The notes below the pieces were generated by a model that did no database searches, was not told the origin of the DNA, and saw nothing but the letters and a program-made list of their open reading frames with translations. A stretch of DNA of 42,461 bases, taken from Xylophilus sp. ASV27 (GTDB taxonomy: Bacteria; Pseudomonadota; Gammaproteobacteria; Burkholderiales; Burkholderiaceae_C). The stretch spans positions 1 to 42,461 of the forward strand of contig NZ_JAELTO010000029.1 in NCBI RefSeq assembly GCF_016428875.1, in the 5' to 3' direction. How positions within the stretch are numbered: position 1 is the stretch's first letter; each line of letters begins with the position of its first letter. The position numbers and the translations under genes are program-made. Of this stretch, positions 35,233 through 42,461 are shown piece by piece.

Positions 35233-36681
35233 ATGTCCACTCTTCCATTCGACGTACCCACCGAGCTTTTCATTGCAGGCCAATGGTGCCCCTCTGCGTC
35301 GGGCCGGCGCATCGATGTCACCAACCCCTCCACTGAGACTGTCATGGCTAGCGTGGCCAATGCCACGGTGGACGAAGCGCTGGAGGCGGTGGACGCGGCC
35401 GCTGCGGCCGCCCCGGCATGGGCCGCCACGCCACCGCGCCAGCGCGGCGAGATACTGCGGCGCGCCTACGAGCTCATGGTGCGCGACGCAGAGCCCCTGG
35501 CACAGCTCATTTCGCTGGAGAACGGCAAGGCACTGGCCGATGCCCGGGGCGAAGTGGCCTACGCGGCGGAGTTCTTCCGCTGGTTCGCGGAGGAAGCCGT
35601 TCGCATCAATGGCGACATCAGCGTGTCCCCTTCGGGCACGAGCCGCATCATCGTCCAGTACCAGCCGGTCGGCGTCGCCTTCCTGGTCACGCCCTGGAAC
35701 TTCCCCGCCGCCATGGCCACGCGCAAGATCGGACCGGCGCTTGCCGCGGGCTGCACGTGCATCCTGAAGCCGGCCACGGAAACCCCTCTCACGGCCCTGG
35801 CGGTCGCACGCCTTCTTGCCGAGGCCGGCGTGCCCGACGGCGTGGTGAACGTCATCACGACCTCGACTGCCGGCAAGATCGCCGACGCGGTGCTGGACGA
35901 CCCGCGCGTGCACAAGCTCTCGTTCACGGGATCCACCGAAGTGGGCCGGATCCTGCTGCGCAAGGCCGCCGACTCGGTGGTCAACTGCTCCATGGAGCTG
36001 GGCGGCAATGCCCCCTTCATCGTGTTCGATGACGCCGACCTGGGCGCCGCCGTCGAAGGTGCCATGGTGGCCAAGATGCGCAATGGCGGCGAGGCCTGCA
36101 CGGCGGCGAACCGCTTCTATGTGCAGCGCGGCATTGCCGAGGCGTTCACCCAGGAGCTGGCCAGGCGCATGGGCGCGCTGACGGTGGATGACGGCTGCAA
36201 GGAAGAGACGCAGTGCGGCCCGCTGGTCAACGCCGCCGCGGTGCAGAAGGTGGCTTCGCTGGTGGACGATGCCGTGGCCAAGGGCGCGCGTGTCCTGACC
36301 GGCGGCAAGCGCCTGGACCGTGACGGCTATTTCTACATGCCGACCGTGCTCGCCGACGTTCATGCAGAGGCCGACCTGCTTGGTGAGGAGATCTTCGGCA
36401 CCGTCGCCCCGATCGTCGTATTCGACGAGGAAGGCGAGGCCATCGCACAGGCCAATGCGACCGAGTATGGTCTGGTCGCCTACGTGTTCACCCGCGATCT
36501 GGCGCGCGGACTGCGCGTGTCGGAGTCTCTCGAAACCGGCATGGTGGCGCTGAACCGGGGCCTGGTATCCGATCCGGCGGCCCCTTTCGGGGGCGTCAAG
36601 CAGAGCGGGCTCGGGCGGGAAGGCGCGCACCACGGGCTGCTGGAATTCATGGAGGCGAAGTACATCTCCACGAACTGGTAA
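35233..36681 (+). CDS. NAD(P)-dependent succinate-semialdehyde dehydrogenase-type aldehyde dehydrogenase
   Basis: 482 aa. Oxidises a semialdehyde to the acid, with succinate semialdehyde the likely type of substrate. Asn155 (TPWNFP), Glu255 (MELGGNAP) and the nucleophile Cys289 (GGEACTAANRF) are all present, and the C-terminal PFGGVKQSGLGREG is typical of GabD-like enzymes. It is the first gene of a plus-strand cluster with a beta-decarboxylating dehydrogenase and a Bug receptor. This context may mean a different dicarboxylic semialdehyde. No regulator gene is next to it: the 215-bp gap to dusA looks empty. Confidence 0.9.
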   Translation: MSTLPFDVPTELFIAGQWCPSASGRRIDVTNPSTETVMASVANATVDEALEAVDAAAAAAPAWAATPPRQRGEILRRAYELMVRDAEPLAQLISLENGKALADARGEVAYAAEFFRWFAEEAVRINGDISVSPSGTSRIIVQYQPVGVAFLVTPWNFPAAMATRKIGPALAAGCTCILKPATETPLTALAVARLLAEAGVPDGVVNVITTSTAGKIADAVLDDPRVHKLSFTGSTEVGRILLRKAADSVVNCSMELGGNAPFIVFDDADLGAAVEGAMVAKMRNGGEACTAANRFYVQRGIAEAFTQELARRMGALTVDDGCKEETQCGPLVNAAAVQKVASLVDDAVAKGARVLTGGKRLDRDGYFYMPTVLADVHAEADLLGEEIFGTVAPIVVFDEEGEAIAQANATEYGLVAYVFTRDLARGLRVSESLETGMVALNRGLVSDPAAPFGGVKQSGLGREGAHHGLLEFMEAKYISTNW

Positions 36682-36722
36682 CTAGTCACTGTCATTGAAA
36701 CGCACTGGAGACACCAACTCAC

Positions 36723-37808
36723 ATGGCCACATACGAAATCGCAACCCTTGACGGCGATGGCATCGGACCGGAAGTCTGCCAATCGGCCACCACCGTCCTG
36801 GCACAGGCATGCGGGCAGGACCTGCTCAGGTTCTCGCGCCATGACGGCGGCGCAGGACACTATGCGCGCACGGGCAAAGTACTGTCCGACGACACCTTCA
36901 AGGCCTGCAAGGACGCGGACGCCATCCTGCACGGCGCAGCCGGCCTGCCCGGCATCACCTACCCGGACGGCACCGAAGTCGGCAACGACCTCCACCTGCA
37001 GCTGCGGTTCAAGCTGGACCTGTACGCCAATGTCCGGCCAATCCGGCTGTACCCGGGCGCCAGATCGCCCCTGGCCGGCTGGAAGCCCGGGCAGATCGAC
37101 TACGTGATCGTGCGCGAGAACACGGAGGGCCTCTATGCCAGCCGCGGCGGCGGCATCGTGCTGCGTGATGAAGTGGCAACCGACACGATCGTGATCACCA
37201 GGAAAGGCGTAGAGCGGGTCGCACGCTTCTCGTTCGACCTGGCCCGCAAGCGCAACGGCGCTCCCCGGGATGGCAAGCGCCGCGTCACGGTCTGCGACAA
37301 GGCCAACATCCTACGCAGCTACGCCTTCTTCCGGAAGGTGTGCGACGAAGTGGCCGCAGGCTACCCTGACGTGGAACTGGACTACGCCTACGCGGACGCC
37401 ATCACGGTCCACATGGTCAAGAAGCCCGACTTCTATGACGTGATCGTCGCGGAAAACATGTTCGGCGACATCATCTCCGACCTCGGCGCGGCGACCATCG
37501 GCGGCATGGGGCTGTCGGCATCGGCCGAGCTGGGCGACCACCACGGCCTGTTCCAGGGCTCGCATGGATCCGCTCCGGACATCGCCGGCCAGAACGTGGC
37601 CAGCCCGTTCGCCACCATCCTCTCGGGGGCGCTGATGCTGCGCTGGCTGGGGGAAAAGCACCAGGACTCCGCCCTCGTCACCGCCGCCTCGCGCGTGGAA
37701 ACCGCCGTGGAAAGCGTGCTCGCCGAAGGCCGGGTCCTGCCCCGGGACATCGGCGGAACAGCCAGCTGTACCGACATCACCGCGGCGGTCTGCCGCCAAT
37801 TGTCCTGA
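36723..37808 (+). CDS. Isocitrate/isopropylmalate-family beta-decarboxylating dehydrogenase
   Basis: 361 aa. NAD(P)-dependent oxidative decarboxylase of a 3-hydroxy acid. Motifs: LDGDGIGPEV at the N-terminus, RENTEGLYAS for substrate binding, DKANILRSYAFF, the metal-binding YADAITVHMVKK and GDIISDLGAATIGG, and the cofactor loop HGSAPDIAGQ. The substrate-specificity stretch (GNDLHLQLRFKLDLYANVRP) is not typical of LeuB. No leuC/leuD are nearby, so tartrate, homoisocitrate or another malate-like acid is as likely. It starts 41 bp after the aldehyde dehydrogenase stop. Confidence 0.87.
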   Translation: MATYEIATLDGDGIGPEVCQSATTVLAQACGQDLLRFSRHDGGAGHYARTGKVLSDDTFKACKDADAILHGAAGLPGITYPDGTEVGNDLHLQLRFKLDLYANVRPIRLYPGARSPLAGWKPGQIDYVIVRENTEGLYASRGGGIVLRDEVATDTIVITRKGVERVARFSFDLARKRNGAPRDGKRRVTVCDKANILRSYAFFRKVCDEVAAGYPDVELDYAYADAITVHMVKKPDFYDVIVAENMFGDIISDLGAATIGGMGLSASAELGDHHGLFQGSHGSAPDIAGQNVASPFATILSGALMLRWLGEKHQDSALVTAASRVETAVESVLAEGRVLPRDIGGTASCTDITAAVCRQLS

Positions 37809-37857
37809 CGCCTGGCCAGAACGCCAGACGAACGGAAAAACCCAAGGAGACAAACCC

Positions 37858-38844
37858 GTGTTCAAGAAACTTGCACTACTCGCCGCGCTTTGCCTGCCAT
37901 TCGCCATGGCCCATGGCCAGGGCCTGGCTGACCGCCCCATCACCTTGATCGTCAATGTGCCTCCGGGCGGAAGCTCCGATGCACTGGCACGGCTGACGGC
38001 CACCGTGCTGGGGGGCCAACTGAACCGCTCCATCGTGGTGGAGAACGTCACCGGCGCGGGCGGCCTCGTTGGCATGCAGAAGTTCCTGCGCGCCCCTGCC
38101 GATGGCAGCACTCTTCTGTTCATCAACCAATCGCTGGTCATTCTTCCTTACCTGCATCCCAAGTCTGCCTACAGCCCCTTGACCGACGTGGAGCCCATCG
38201 GAGTCGTCGCCAAGGTGCCCATGGTCTTGTCGGTCAGCAACGCTGGGGGCGTGAAGAGCCTTGCATCGCTCATCGACACCATGAAGAAGTCTCCAGGCAA
38301 GGTGAACTTCGGCTCCGGCGGCCCCGGCACGACGGCGCACCTGGCGGAGGCGCTGTTCCTCAAACTGGCCGACGTGCAGGGCGAGATGATCCAGTACCGG
38401 GGCTCCGGCCCGGCGCTCAGCGACCTGATGGCGGGCACCATCGACGCAGTGATCGACCAGACCGTGACCATGCTGCCGCTGCACAAGGACGGCCGGGTCA
38501 GGGCGATCGCGGTCACGGGTGGTACACGGCTGCCACAACACCCTGAGATCCCCACCTTTGCAGAGTCGGGCCTGCCTGGGTTCGATCTGATCATCTGGAA
38601 CGGCGTGGTCGCCCCCAAGGGAACACCGCCGGAGTTGACTGCAAAGCTGGCGAGCGCGCTGACTGCGGCAATATCAAGCCCCGGCGTCCAGAGCCGGCTG
38701 TCCAGCCTTGCAGCGCAAGCCCCGGCCGACAATGAGAAGGGACCTGCACACTTCCGCCGCTTGATCATGCAGGACAACGAGCGCGTCGCCGATCTGGCCA
38801 AGAGCGGGGCATTTGCCAGCACTGCCGGGGCGGCGGGCAAGTAG
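37858..38844 (+). CDS. Bug-family (TTT) periplasmic solute-binding protein
   Basis: 328 aa, periplasmic receptor of the tripartite tricarboxylate transporter type. It starts with GTG at 37858, eight bases after AAGGAG. The signal peptide is about 1-21 (MFKKLALLAALCLPFAMAHG). The mature part has the Bug hallmarks ITLIVNVPPGGSSDALAR and GSGGPGTTAHLAEALF, and the domain-closing PEIPTFAESGLPGF. No TctA/TctB membrane genes are here, so it would have to use a transporter encoded elsewhere. Together with the two dehydrogenases it suggests uptake and oxidation of a dicarboxylic or hydroxy acid. Confidence 0.92.
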   Translation: MFKKLALLAALCLPFAMAHGQGLADRPITLIVNVPPGGSSDALARLTATVLGGQLNRSIVVENVTGAGGLVGMQKFLRAPADGSTLLFINQSLVILPYLHPKSAYSPLTDVEPIGVVAKVPMVLSVSNAGGVKSLASLIDTMKKSPGKVNFGSGGPGTTAHLAEALFLKLADVQGEMIQYRGSGPALSDLMAGTIDAVIDQTVTMLPLHKDGRVRAIAVTGGTRLPQHPEIPTFAESGLPGFDLIIWNGVVAPKGTPPELTAKLASALTAAISSPGVQSRLSSLAAQAPADNEKGPAHFRRLIMQDNERVADLAKSGAFASTAGAAGK

Positions 38845-38880
38845 TCTGAACCACCGCCAATTCAACTCTCCGCCCCTCCC

Positions 38881-38903
38881 GCAGCCATCCACAGGATGGC
38901 TGC
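38881..38903. terminator. Perfect 10-bp hairpin between convergent genes
   Basis: GCAGCCATCC, loop ACA, GGATGGCTGC. It lies between the stops of the Bug gene (38844) and mntP (38992). Neither side has a T-tract, so it is at best a weak bidirectional terminator or an mRNA 3'-end stabiliser. Confidence 0.5.
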
Positions 38904-38991
38904 ACGATCGCATTGCCCCGCAATGCCATCAGCAGCGGACTGTGGAAATCCGAGCAAGGACGGATGACCACGGTGCAGTTCGCAGACCCAT

Positions 38992-39567
38992 TCAGCCCGC
39001 GGCGCCGCTCAGATGCTCGAACAGAATGAAGGCCCCGATGCCGATCAGCACCAGGCCGCCCGCCATTTCTGCGCGGCGCCCGGCGATCTGGCCCAGCACG
39101 CGGCCCAGCATGACGCCCAGCGTGACCATTGCCAGCGTGGCAAGGCCGATGGCGGCGGCCACGGTCACGATGTCGGCGTCGATGAAGGCCAGGCCCACGC
39201 CGACTGCCATCGCGTCAATGCTGGTGGCAAATCCGGTGACCGCGAGCAGCCAGAACGAGTGGCGCTCCGGCAGTTCCTCGGTTGCCTCGTCCGAGCGCTT
39301 CGCGGCGGCCCAGACCATGCGCAGCCCAAGGCCGCAGAGCAGCACGAACGCGATCCAGTGGTCCCACGCCTCGACGTAGCGAGAGGCCGCCAGACCGGCT
39401 GCCCAGCCGACGACCGGCGTGATGGCCTCGATCGTGCCAAAGATCAATCCGGTACGCAGGGCCTCGCCAAAGCGCGGGCGATGGAGAGCGGCGCCCTTGC
39501 CGATGGCGGCGGCAAAGGCATCGGTGGACATGGCGAACGCCAGCAGTACCGTGGAAGCGAGATTCAT
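38992..39567 (-). CDS. mntP: MntP, manganese efflux pump
   Basis: 191 aa, about six transmembrane helices made of two related halves. Each half has an acidic residue in a membrane helix: [15 protein letters not shown] near the N-terminus and [18 protein letters not shown] in the second half, the conserved Asp pair of this exporter family. It starts at the ATG at 39567, ten bases after the T-tract of a terminator hairpin. Longer in-frame starts would run through the riboswitch. Expression should rise with intracellular manganese. Confidence 0.93.
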   Translation of the reverse strand: MNLASTVLLAFAMSTDAFAAAIGKGAALHRPRFGEALRTGLIFGTIEAITPVVGWAAGLAASRYVEAWDHWIAFVLLCGLGLRMVWAAAKRSDEATEELPERHSFWLLAVTGFATSIDAMAVGVGLAFIDADIVTVAAAIGLATLAMVTLGVMLGRVLGQIAGRRAEMAGGLVLIGIGAFILFEHLSGAAG

Positions 39568-39577
39568 GAAGCGGGGC

Positions 39578-39624
39578 AAAAAAGGGCCGGTCGGAGACGC
39601 CACGGCATGCCACGCACTCCGGCC
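39578..39624 (-). terminator. Terminator of the mntP riboswitch (expression platform)
   Basis: GGCCGG (39624-39619) pairs with CCGGCC (39590-39585), followed by C and six T (39583-39578), ten bases before the mntP ATG. Between the arms a partly complementary stretch can extend the stem. It fits a transcription-termination switch that is released when the aptamer binds Mn2+. Confidence 0.65.
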
Positions 39625-39644
39625 GAACCGTGCATGGGCATACC

Positions 39645-39745
39645 GCTGGTCTCGCCAACCTTTCGGCTGCTCACGCCACGGCACAGGTGCCGAGTATGTT
39701 GACGTGAGCGCTTCCGAAGACCGGAAGCAGGCTACTCCCCAAAAG
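39645..39745 (-). promoter_or_regulatory. yybP-ykoY manganese riboswitch aptamer
   Basis: Minus strand shows the conserved parts in order: GGGGAGTAGCC (39740-39730), a variable hairpin (GCTTCCGGTCTTCGGAAGC), CGTCAACATACT (39704-39693), a GGCAC/GTGCC hairpin, GGCGTGAGCAGCC and GGTTGGCGAGACC (39660-39648). This is the Mn2+-sensing yybP-ykoY aptamer, placed directly upstream of mntP as in many Proteobacteria. It takes up most of the 309-bp gap 39568-39876. The remaining part holds the palindrome at 39751-39767 and the start region of the M14 gene. Confidence 0.92.
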
Positions 39746-39750
39746 AGGCA

Positions 39751-39767
39751 GGCAGTGTAACACTGCC
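39751..39767. promoter_or_regulatory. Palindrome overlapping an extended -10 for mntP
   Basis: GGCAGTG TAA CACTGCC, two perfect 7-bp arms. On the minus strand it contains TGTTACACT, an extended -10 box that would start transcription at about 39745, the first base of the riboswitch. A protein bound here would block that promoter, so it may be an operator in addition to the riboswitch. Confidence 0.4.
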
Positions 39768-39876
39768 CCCTCGGAACCCTGGTGCACAGGCCCCGGTGCA
39801 GGGCGGTAACATCCTGCGCGACGTACTTACTTCTGCCGCGCATGGAGCGGCAACGCCCATGCCCGAGGAGAACCGC

Positions 39877-41763
39877 ATGCCCACCCGCACCCACCCCGCC
39901 GCCCCGCCAGCACCCGCCCTCCTCCGCGCGCGGCGCCGGCCCTCTTCAACCCCCGCCTGGCTGCGCGGTGCCGCCTGGTCCGTGCCGCTGGCGCTGCTCA
40001 CGGCCTGCAGTTCGACCCCGCTGCCGCCCTGGCAGTCGGGCCAGGGCGTCACGGGCACCGATGCCACACCCGCCGTGGTGGTGCGGCCTGCTGCGCCGCC
40101 GGTGATCGACATGTCGCCTCCGGGGGCCGTCGTCATACCTGTCGCGCCAACCGGCCTGCAGCCCGCGCCGTCCAGTGTTACGCCCCCGGAAGCCCTGGCG
40201 CCGCCGCCCTACGCGGACGCCGTGGCCGCGCGCTTTCCCGACCCCTCGGTGCGCTACAGCACGCCTGGGCTGCAAGCCGAGCGCACCAGCTTCACCACCA
40301 ACGCCGAGGTGCACGCATGGCTGAGCGAGCTGTCCGCCATGGCATCCGGCACCGGCGGCGTGCGGGCCGGACTGCTGCCCATCGGGCGCTCGCAGCGCGG
40401 CGAGCCGCTGGAGGCTCTGATGATCACCCGCTCTGCCAATACGGAGCCCGGCACGCTCGCCGCCGACGGCCGGCCTACGGTGCTGCTGATCGGCCAGCAG
40501 CATGGCGACGAACCCGCCGGCAGCGAAGCACTGCTGATCATCGCGCGCGAGGCGTCGCAAGGCCTGCTCGAACCCCTGCTGAATCGCATCAACGTGATCG
40601 TGGTACCCCGAGCCAACCCCGACGGCGCAGCCGCCGGCACCCGCACCACGGCCAACGGCATCGACATGAACCGCGACCACCTGCTGCTGCGCACGCCTGA
40701 AGCCCAGGCCCTGGCCCGCCTGGTACGCGATTACCGGCCCATGGTGGTGGTCGACGCGCACGAATACACCGTGGCGGGCCGCTTCCTGCAGAAATTTGGC
40801 GGCATCCAGCGCTACGATGGACTGTTGCAATACGCCACCACCGGCAACCTGCCGGAATTCGTCACCAAGGCCTCGGAAGAGTGGGTACGGCGGCCTCTGG
40901 TGGCGGCGCTGAACCGGCAGTCCCTCAGCAACGAGTGGTACTACACCACCTCCACCGATCCGGAAGATAGGCGCGTGTCCATGGGCGGCGTGCAGCCCGA
41001 CACCGGGCGCAACGTCAACGGACTCAAGAACGCGGTGAGTCTGCTGCTGGAGACGCGCGGGGTCGGGATCGGCCGCCTGCACATCCAGCGTCGCGTCCAC
41101 ACGCACGTCACCGCCGTGGCCAGCGTGCTCCAGAGCACCGCGGCGCGCGCCGACGACCTCAAGCAGTTGCGCTCCTTCGTCGAGCGCGACGTGAGCGCGC
41201 TGGCGTGCCGCGAGGATGCCGTGATCGAGGCCGGCCCTACGCCGGGCCGACGCACTCTCCTGATGCTGGACCCGCAGACCGGCGCCGACCGGAGCATCGA
41301 CGTCGCATGGAATTCATCCCTCACGCTGCGCACCCTCAAGTCCCGCAAGCGCCCATGCGGCTACTGGCTGTCGTCCACCGCGACGCCGGCGGTCGACCGG
41401 CTGCGCATGATGGGCGTGCAGGTCATGCGGGTGATGGAGCCAGGCTCCCTGCTGCTGGACACCTACCGCGAGACGGCGCGCAACAACGCTCCGCGAGAGG
41501 ACGTCCGGGGCTCGGTCGCCGACGGTGCGGCGGGCGATATTGCGCGGGTGGAAGTGGCATTGACCCGCAGCCTGATCGACGTTCCGGAGGGCAGCTACTA
41601 CGTGCCCCTCGGGCAGCCGCTGGGCAACCTCGCCGTGGCCGCGCTCGAGCCGGACACGCAAAACAGCTTCTTCGCCAACCATGTGATCGACGGCCTCGAC
41701 GCCCTGGCCCGGGTGGCCGGCCCTCCGCCGGCATCGCTGCGCCTGGAAGACATGCAGCCATGA
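39877..41763 (+). CDS. M14-family zinc carboxypeptidase, predicted lipoprotein
   Basis: 628 aa from the ATG at 39877, six to seven bases after GGAG. Two upstream ATGs in frame have no such site. An N-terminal basic and hydrophobic stretch ends in the lipobox LTAC (Cys44), so it is lipid-anchored after export. A Pro-rich linker of about 90 residues follows. The M14 domain has the zinc motif [10 protein letters not shown], the substrate region [20 protein letters not shown], the third zinc ligand region VDAHEY and the catalytic Glu in LLLETRGVG. The C-terminal 200 residues are a family extension of unknown role. A cell-wall or peptide substrate is likely. Confidence 0.87.
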   Translation: MPTRTHPAAPPAPALLRARRRPSSTPAWLRGAAWSVPLALLTACSSTPLPPWQSGQGVTGTDATPAVVVRPAAPPVIDMSPPGAVVIPVAPTGLQPAPSSVTPPEALAPPPYADAVAARFPDPSVRYSTPGLQAERTSFTTNAEVHAWLSELSAMASGTGGVRAGLLPIGRSQRGEPLEALMITRSANTEPGTLAADGRPTVLLIGQQHGDEPAGSEALLIIAREASQGLLEPLLNRINVIVVPRANPDGAAAGTRTTANGIDMNRDHLLLRTPEAQALARLVRDYRPMVVVDAHEYTVAGRFLQKFGGIQRYDGLLQYATTGNLPEFVTKASEEWVRRPLVAALNRQSLSNEWYYTTSTDPEDRRVSMGGVQPDTGRNVNGLKNAVSLLLETRGVGIGRLHIQRRVHTHVTAVASVLQSTAARADDLKQLRSFVERDVSALACREDAVIEAGPTPGRRTLLMLDPQTGADRSIDVAWNSSLTLRTLKSRKRPCGYWLSSTATPAVDRLRMMGVQVMRVMEPGSLLLDTYRETARNNAPREDVRGSVADGAAGDIARVEVALTRSLIDVPEGSYYVPLGQPLGNLAVAALEPDTQNSFFANHVIDGLDALARVAGPPPASLRLEDMQP

Positions 41764-41856
41764 GAAGCAGGGCGTCGTTGCTCAGTCCTACAGCGGCGTG
41801 GCGCTCCCGCACCTATGATGTAACAGGAGACAGTTGTCCCGAAGAAGGAGCCACCC

Positions 41857-42261
41857 ATGAAGGAATTCTCGATGCGGCCTGGCATGCAGACCCTGGCCGG
41901 CACGTTCTATCCCACCGGCCACGCCGTGGTCATGTTCCCGCAGGAGCAGCAAGCGCGACAGGCGGCCGAGGACCTGATGGCAGAAGGCTTCAGCGACGAT
42001 GACGTGGAACTGCTCAGGCCCGATGTGATGCTGCGCGAAGTTCTTGCCTCCACGCCCGATGAGGCCGACGGCCTGCCCTCCGTGGGCACCGAAGCCGCCA
42101 CCGCCCGCACCTTTGGGGATCTGGCGCGCCAGGGACACTACGGACTGCTGGTCGCGGTCAACGATGCCAAGGCCGCCGAGCGCCTGATGACGGTGGCGCG
42201 GCGCCTGCACTTTTCCGCCGCGCAACGCTACCGCCATCTGGTGATCGAAGAGCTGAGTTAG
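41857..42261 (+). CDS. Conserved hypothetical protein
   Basis: 134 aa, starting at an ATG about six bases after AAGGAGCC. No signal peptide or membrane helix. The fold seems alpha/beta: FYPTGHAVVMFPQEQQARQA gives a strand and a helix, then EGFSDDDVELLRPDVM, a polar middle, then GHYGLLVAVNDAKAAERLM. The pattern of strand, helix starting with a 'QARQAAEDL' repeat and GFSDDDVEL resembles small stress-type proteins of the general-stress-protein 17M kind. This is a weak likeness and I do not assign a function. It lies 93 bp after the M14 gene. Confidence 0.75.
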   Translation: MKEFSMRPGMQTLAGTFYPTGHAVVMFPQEQQARQAAEDLMAEGFSDDDVELLRPDVMLREVLASTPDEADGLPSVGTEAATARTFGDLARQGHYGLLVAVNDAKAAERLMTVARRLHFSAAQRYRHLVIEELS

Positions 42262-42295
42262 GGAGAGAGTGGCGCTTGCTTTGTGGCCCATGCAT

Positions 42296-42461
<166 letters not shown>

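Overview
This is a high-GC contig from a betaproteobacterium of the Burkholderiales, most likely family Comamonadaceae (Acidovorax/Variovorax/Delftia-like). The evidence is the complete isc operon (iscRSUA-hscBA-fdx) next to uvrB, an intracellular PHB depolymerase beside a stand-alone RnfB-type ferredoxin, a Bug-type solute receptor, and five copies of a degenerate ~63-bp intergenic element of the GCTAT...ATAGC kind that I associate with this family. Only about 118-42295 is genomic. Both ends carry the same Illumina Nextera i5 adapter with the same index, followed by homopolymer (C on the left, G on the right), and the dnaQ-like gene on the left is cut by it.

Layout. 118-6023 (minus): iscR, iscS, iscU, iscA, hscB, hscA, fdx and a truncated dnaQ-type exonuclease. 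A terminator-like hairpin sits directly before hscB. 6238-8343 (minus): uvrB. 8463-12098 (plus): an aromatic/aspartate aminotransferase with a clear intrinsic terminator, phaZ, an rnfB-like ferredoxin overlapping it, and a possible remnant of a LysE-type exporter. 12095-13606 (minus): a chemoreceptor with a C-terminal Cache-like domain. 13740-18617 (minus): a biotin-dependent acyl-CoA (probably propionyl-CoA) carboxylase beta-alpha pair, a PaaI-type thioesterase, a 34-codon ORF and a VOC protein resembling methylmalonyl-CoA epimerase. 18730-19460 (minus): a ribbon-helix-helix/PIN toxin-antitoxin pair.

The most interesting part is 19633-33920. Eleven co-oriented, tightly spaced genes read: ECF sigma factor, FecR-like anti-sigma, TonB-dependent receptor with an STN signalling domain, MFS transporter, S12 serine hydrolase, M81 metallopeptidase fused to an alpha/beta hydrolase, ExbB, ExbD, ExbD, TonB, and a second M81 metallopeptidase. 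A divergent gene encodes a secreted protein consisting of little more than a free STN domain, about 60 % identical to the STN domain of the receptor. Three promoters of identical geometry (TACCGGAA, 14 bp, CGTCT) precede the sigma gene, the receptor gene and the free-STN gene, so this looks like a self-regulated regulon. I infer that it senses an extracellular ligand, imports it with its own TonB motor, and hydrolyses it. The enzyme set (S12, M81, MFS) resembles mlrB/mlrC/mlrD of microcystin degradation without mlrA, so a peptide-like ligand is a reasonable guess. The ligand itself cannot be read from the sequence.

34007-42261: dusA (minus), a plus-strand cluster of succinate-semialdehyde-type dehydrogenase, isocitrate/isopropylmalate-type dehydrogenase and Bug receptor for organic-acid use, mntP (minus) behind a yybP-ykoY manganese riboswitch with a terminator-type expression platform, an M14 lipoprotein carboxypeptidase and a small conserved hypothetical protein. 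I saw no rRNA, tRNA, CRISPR array, complete insertion sequence or replication origin.
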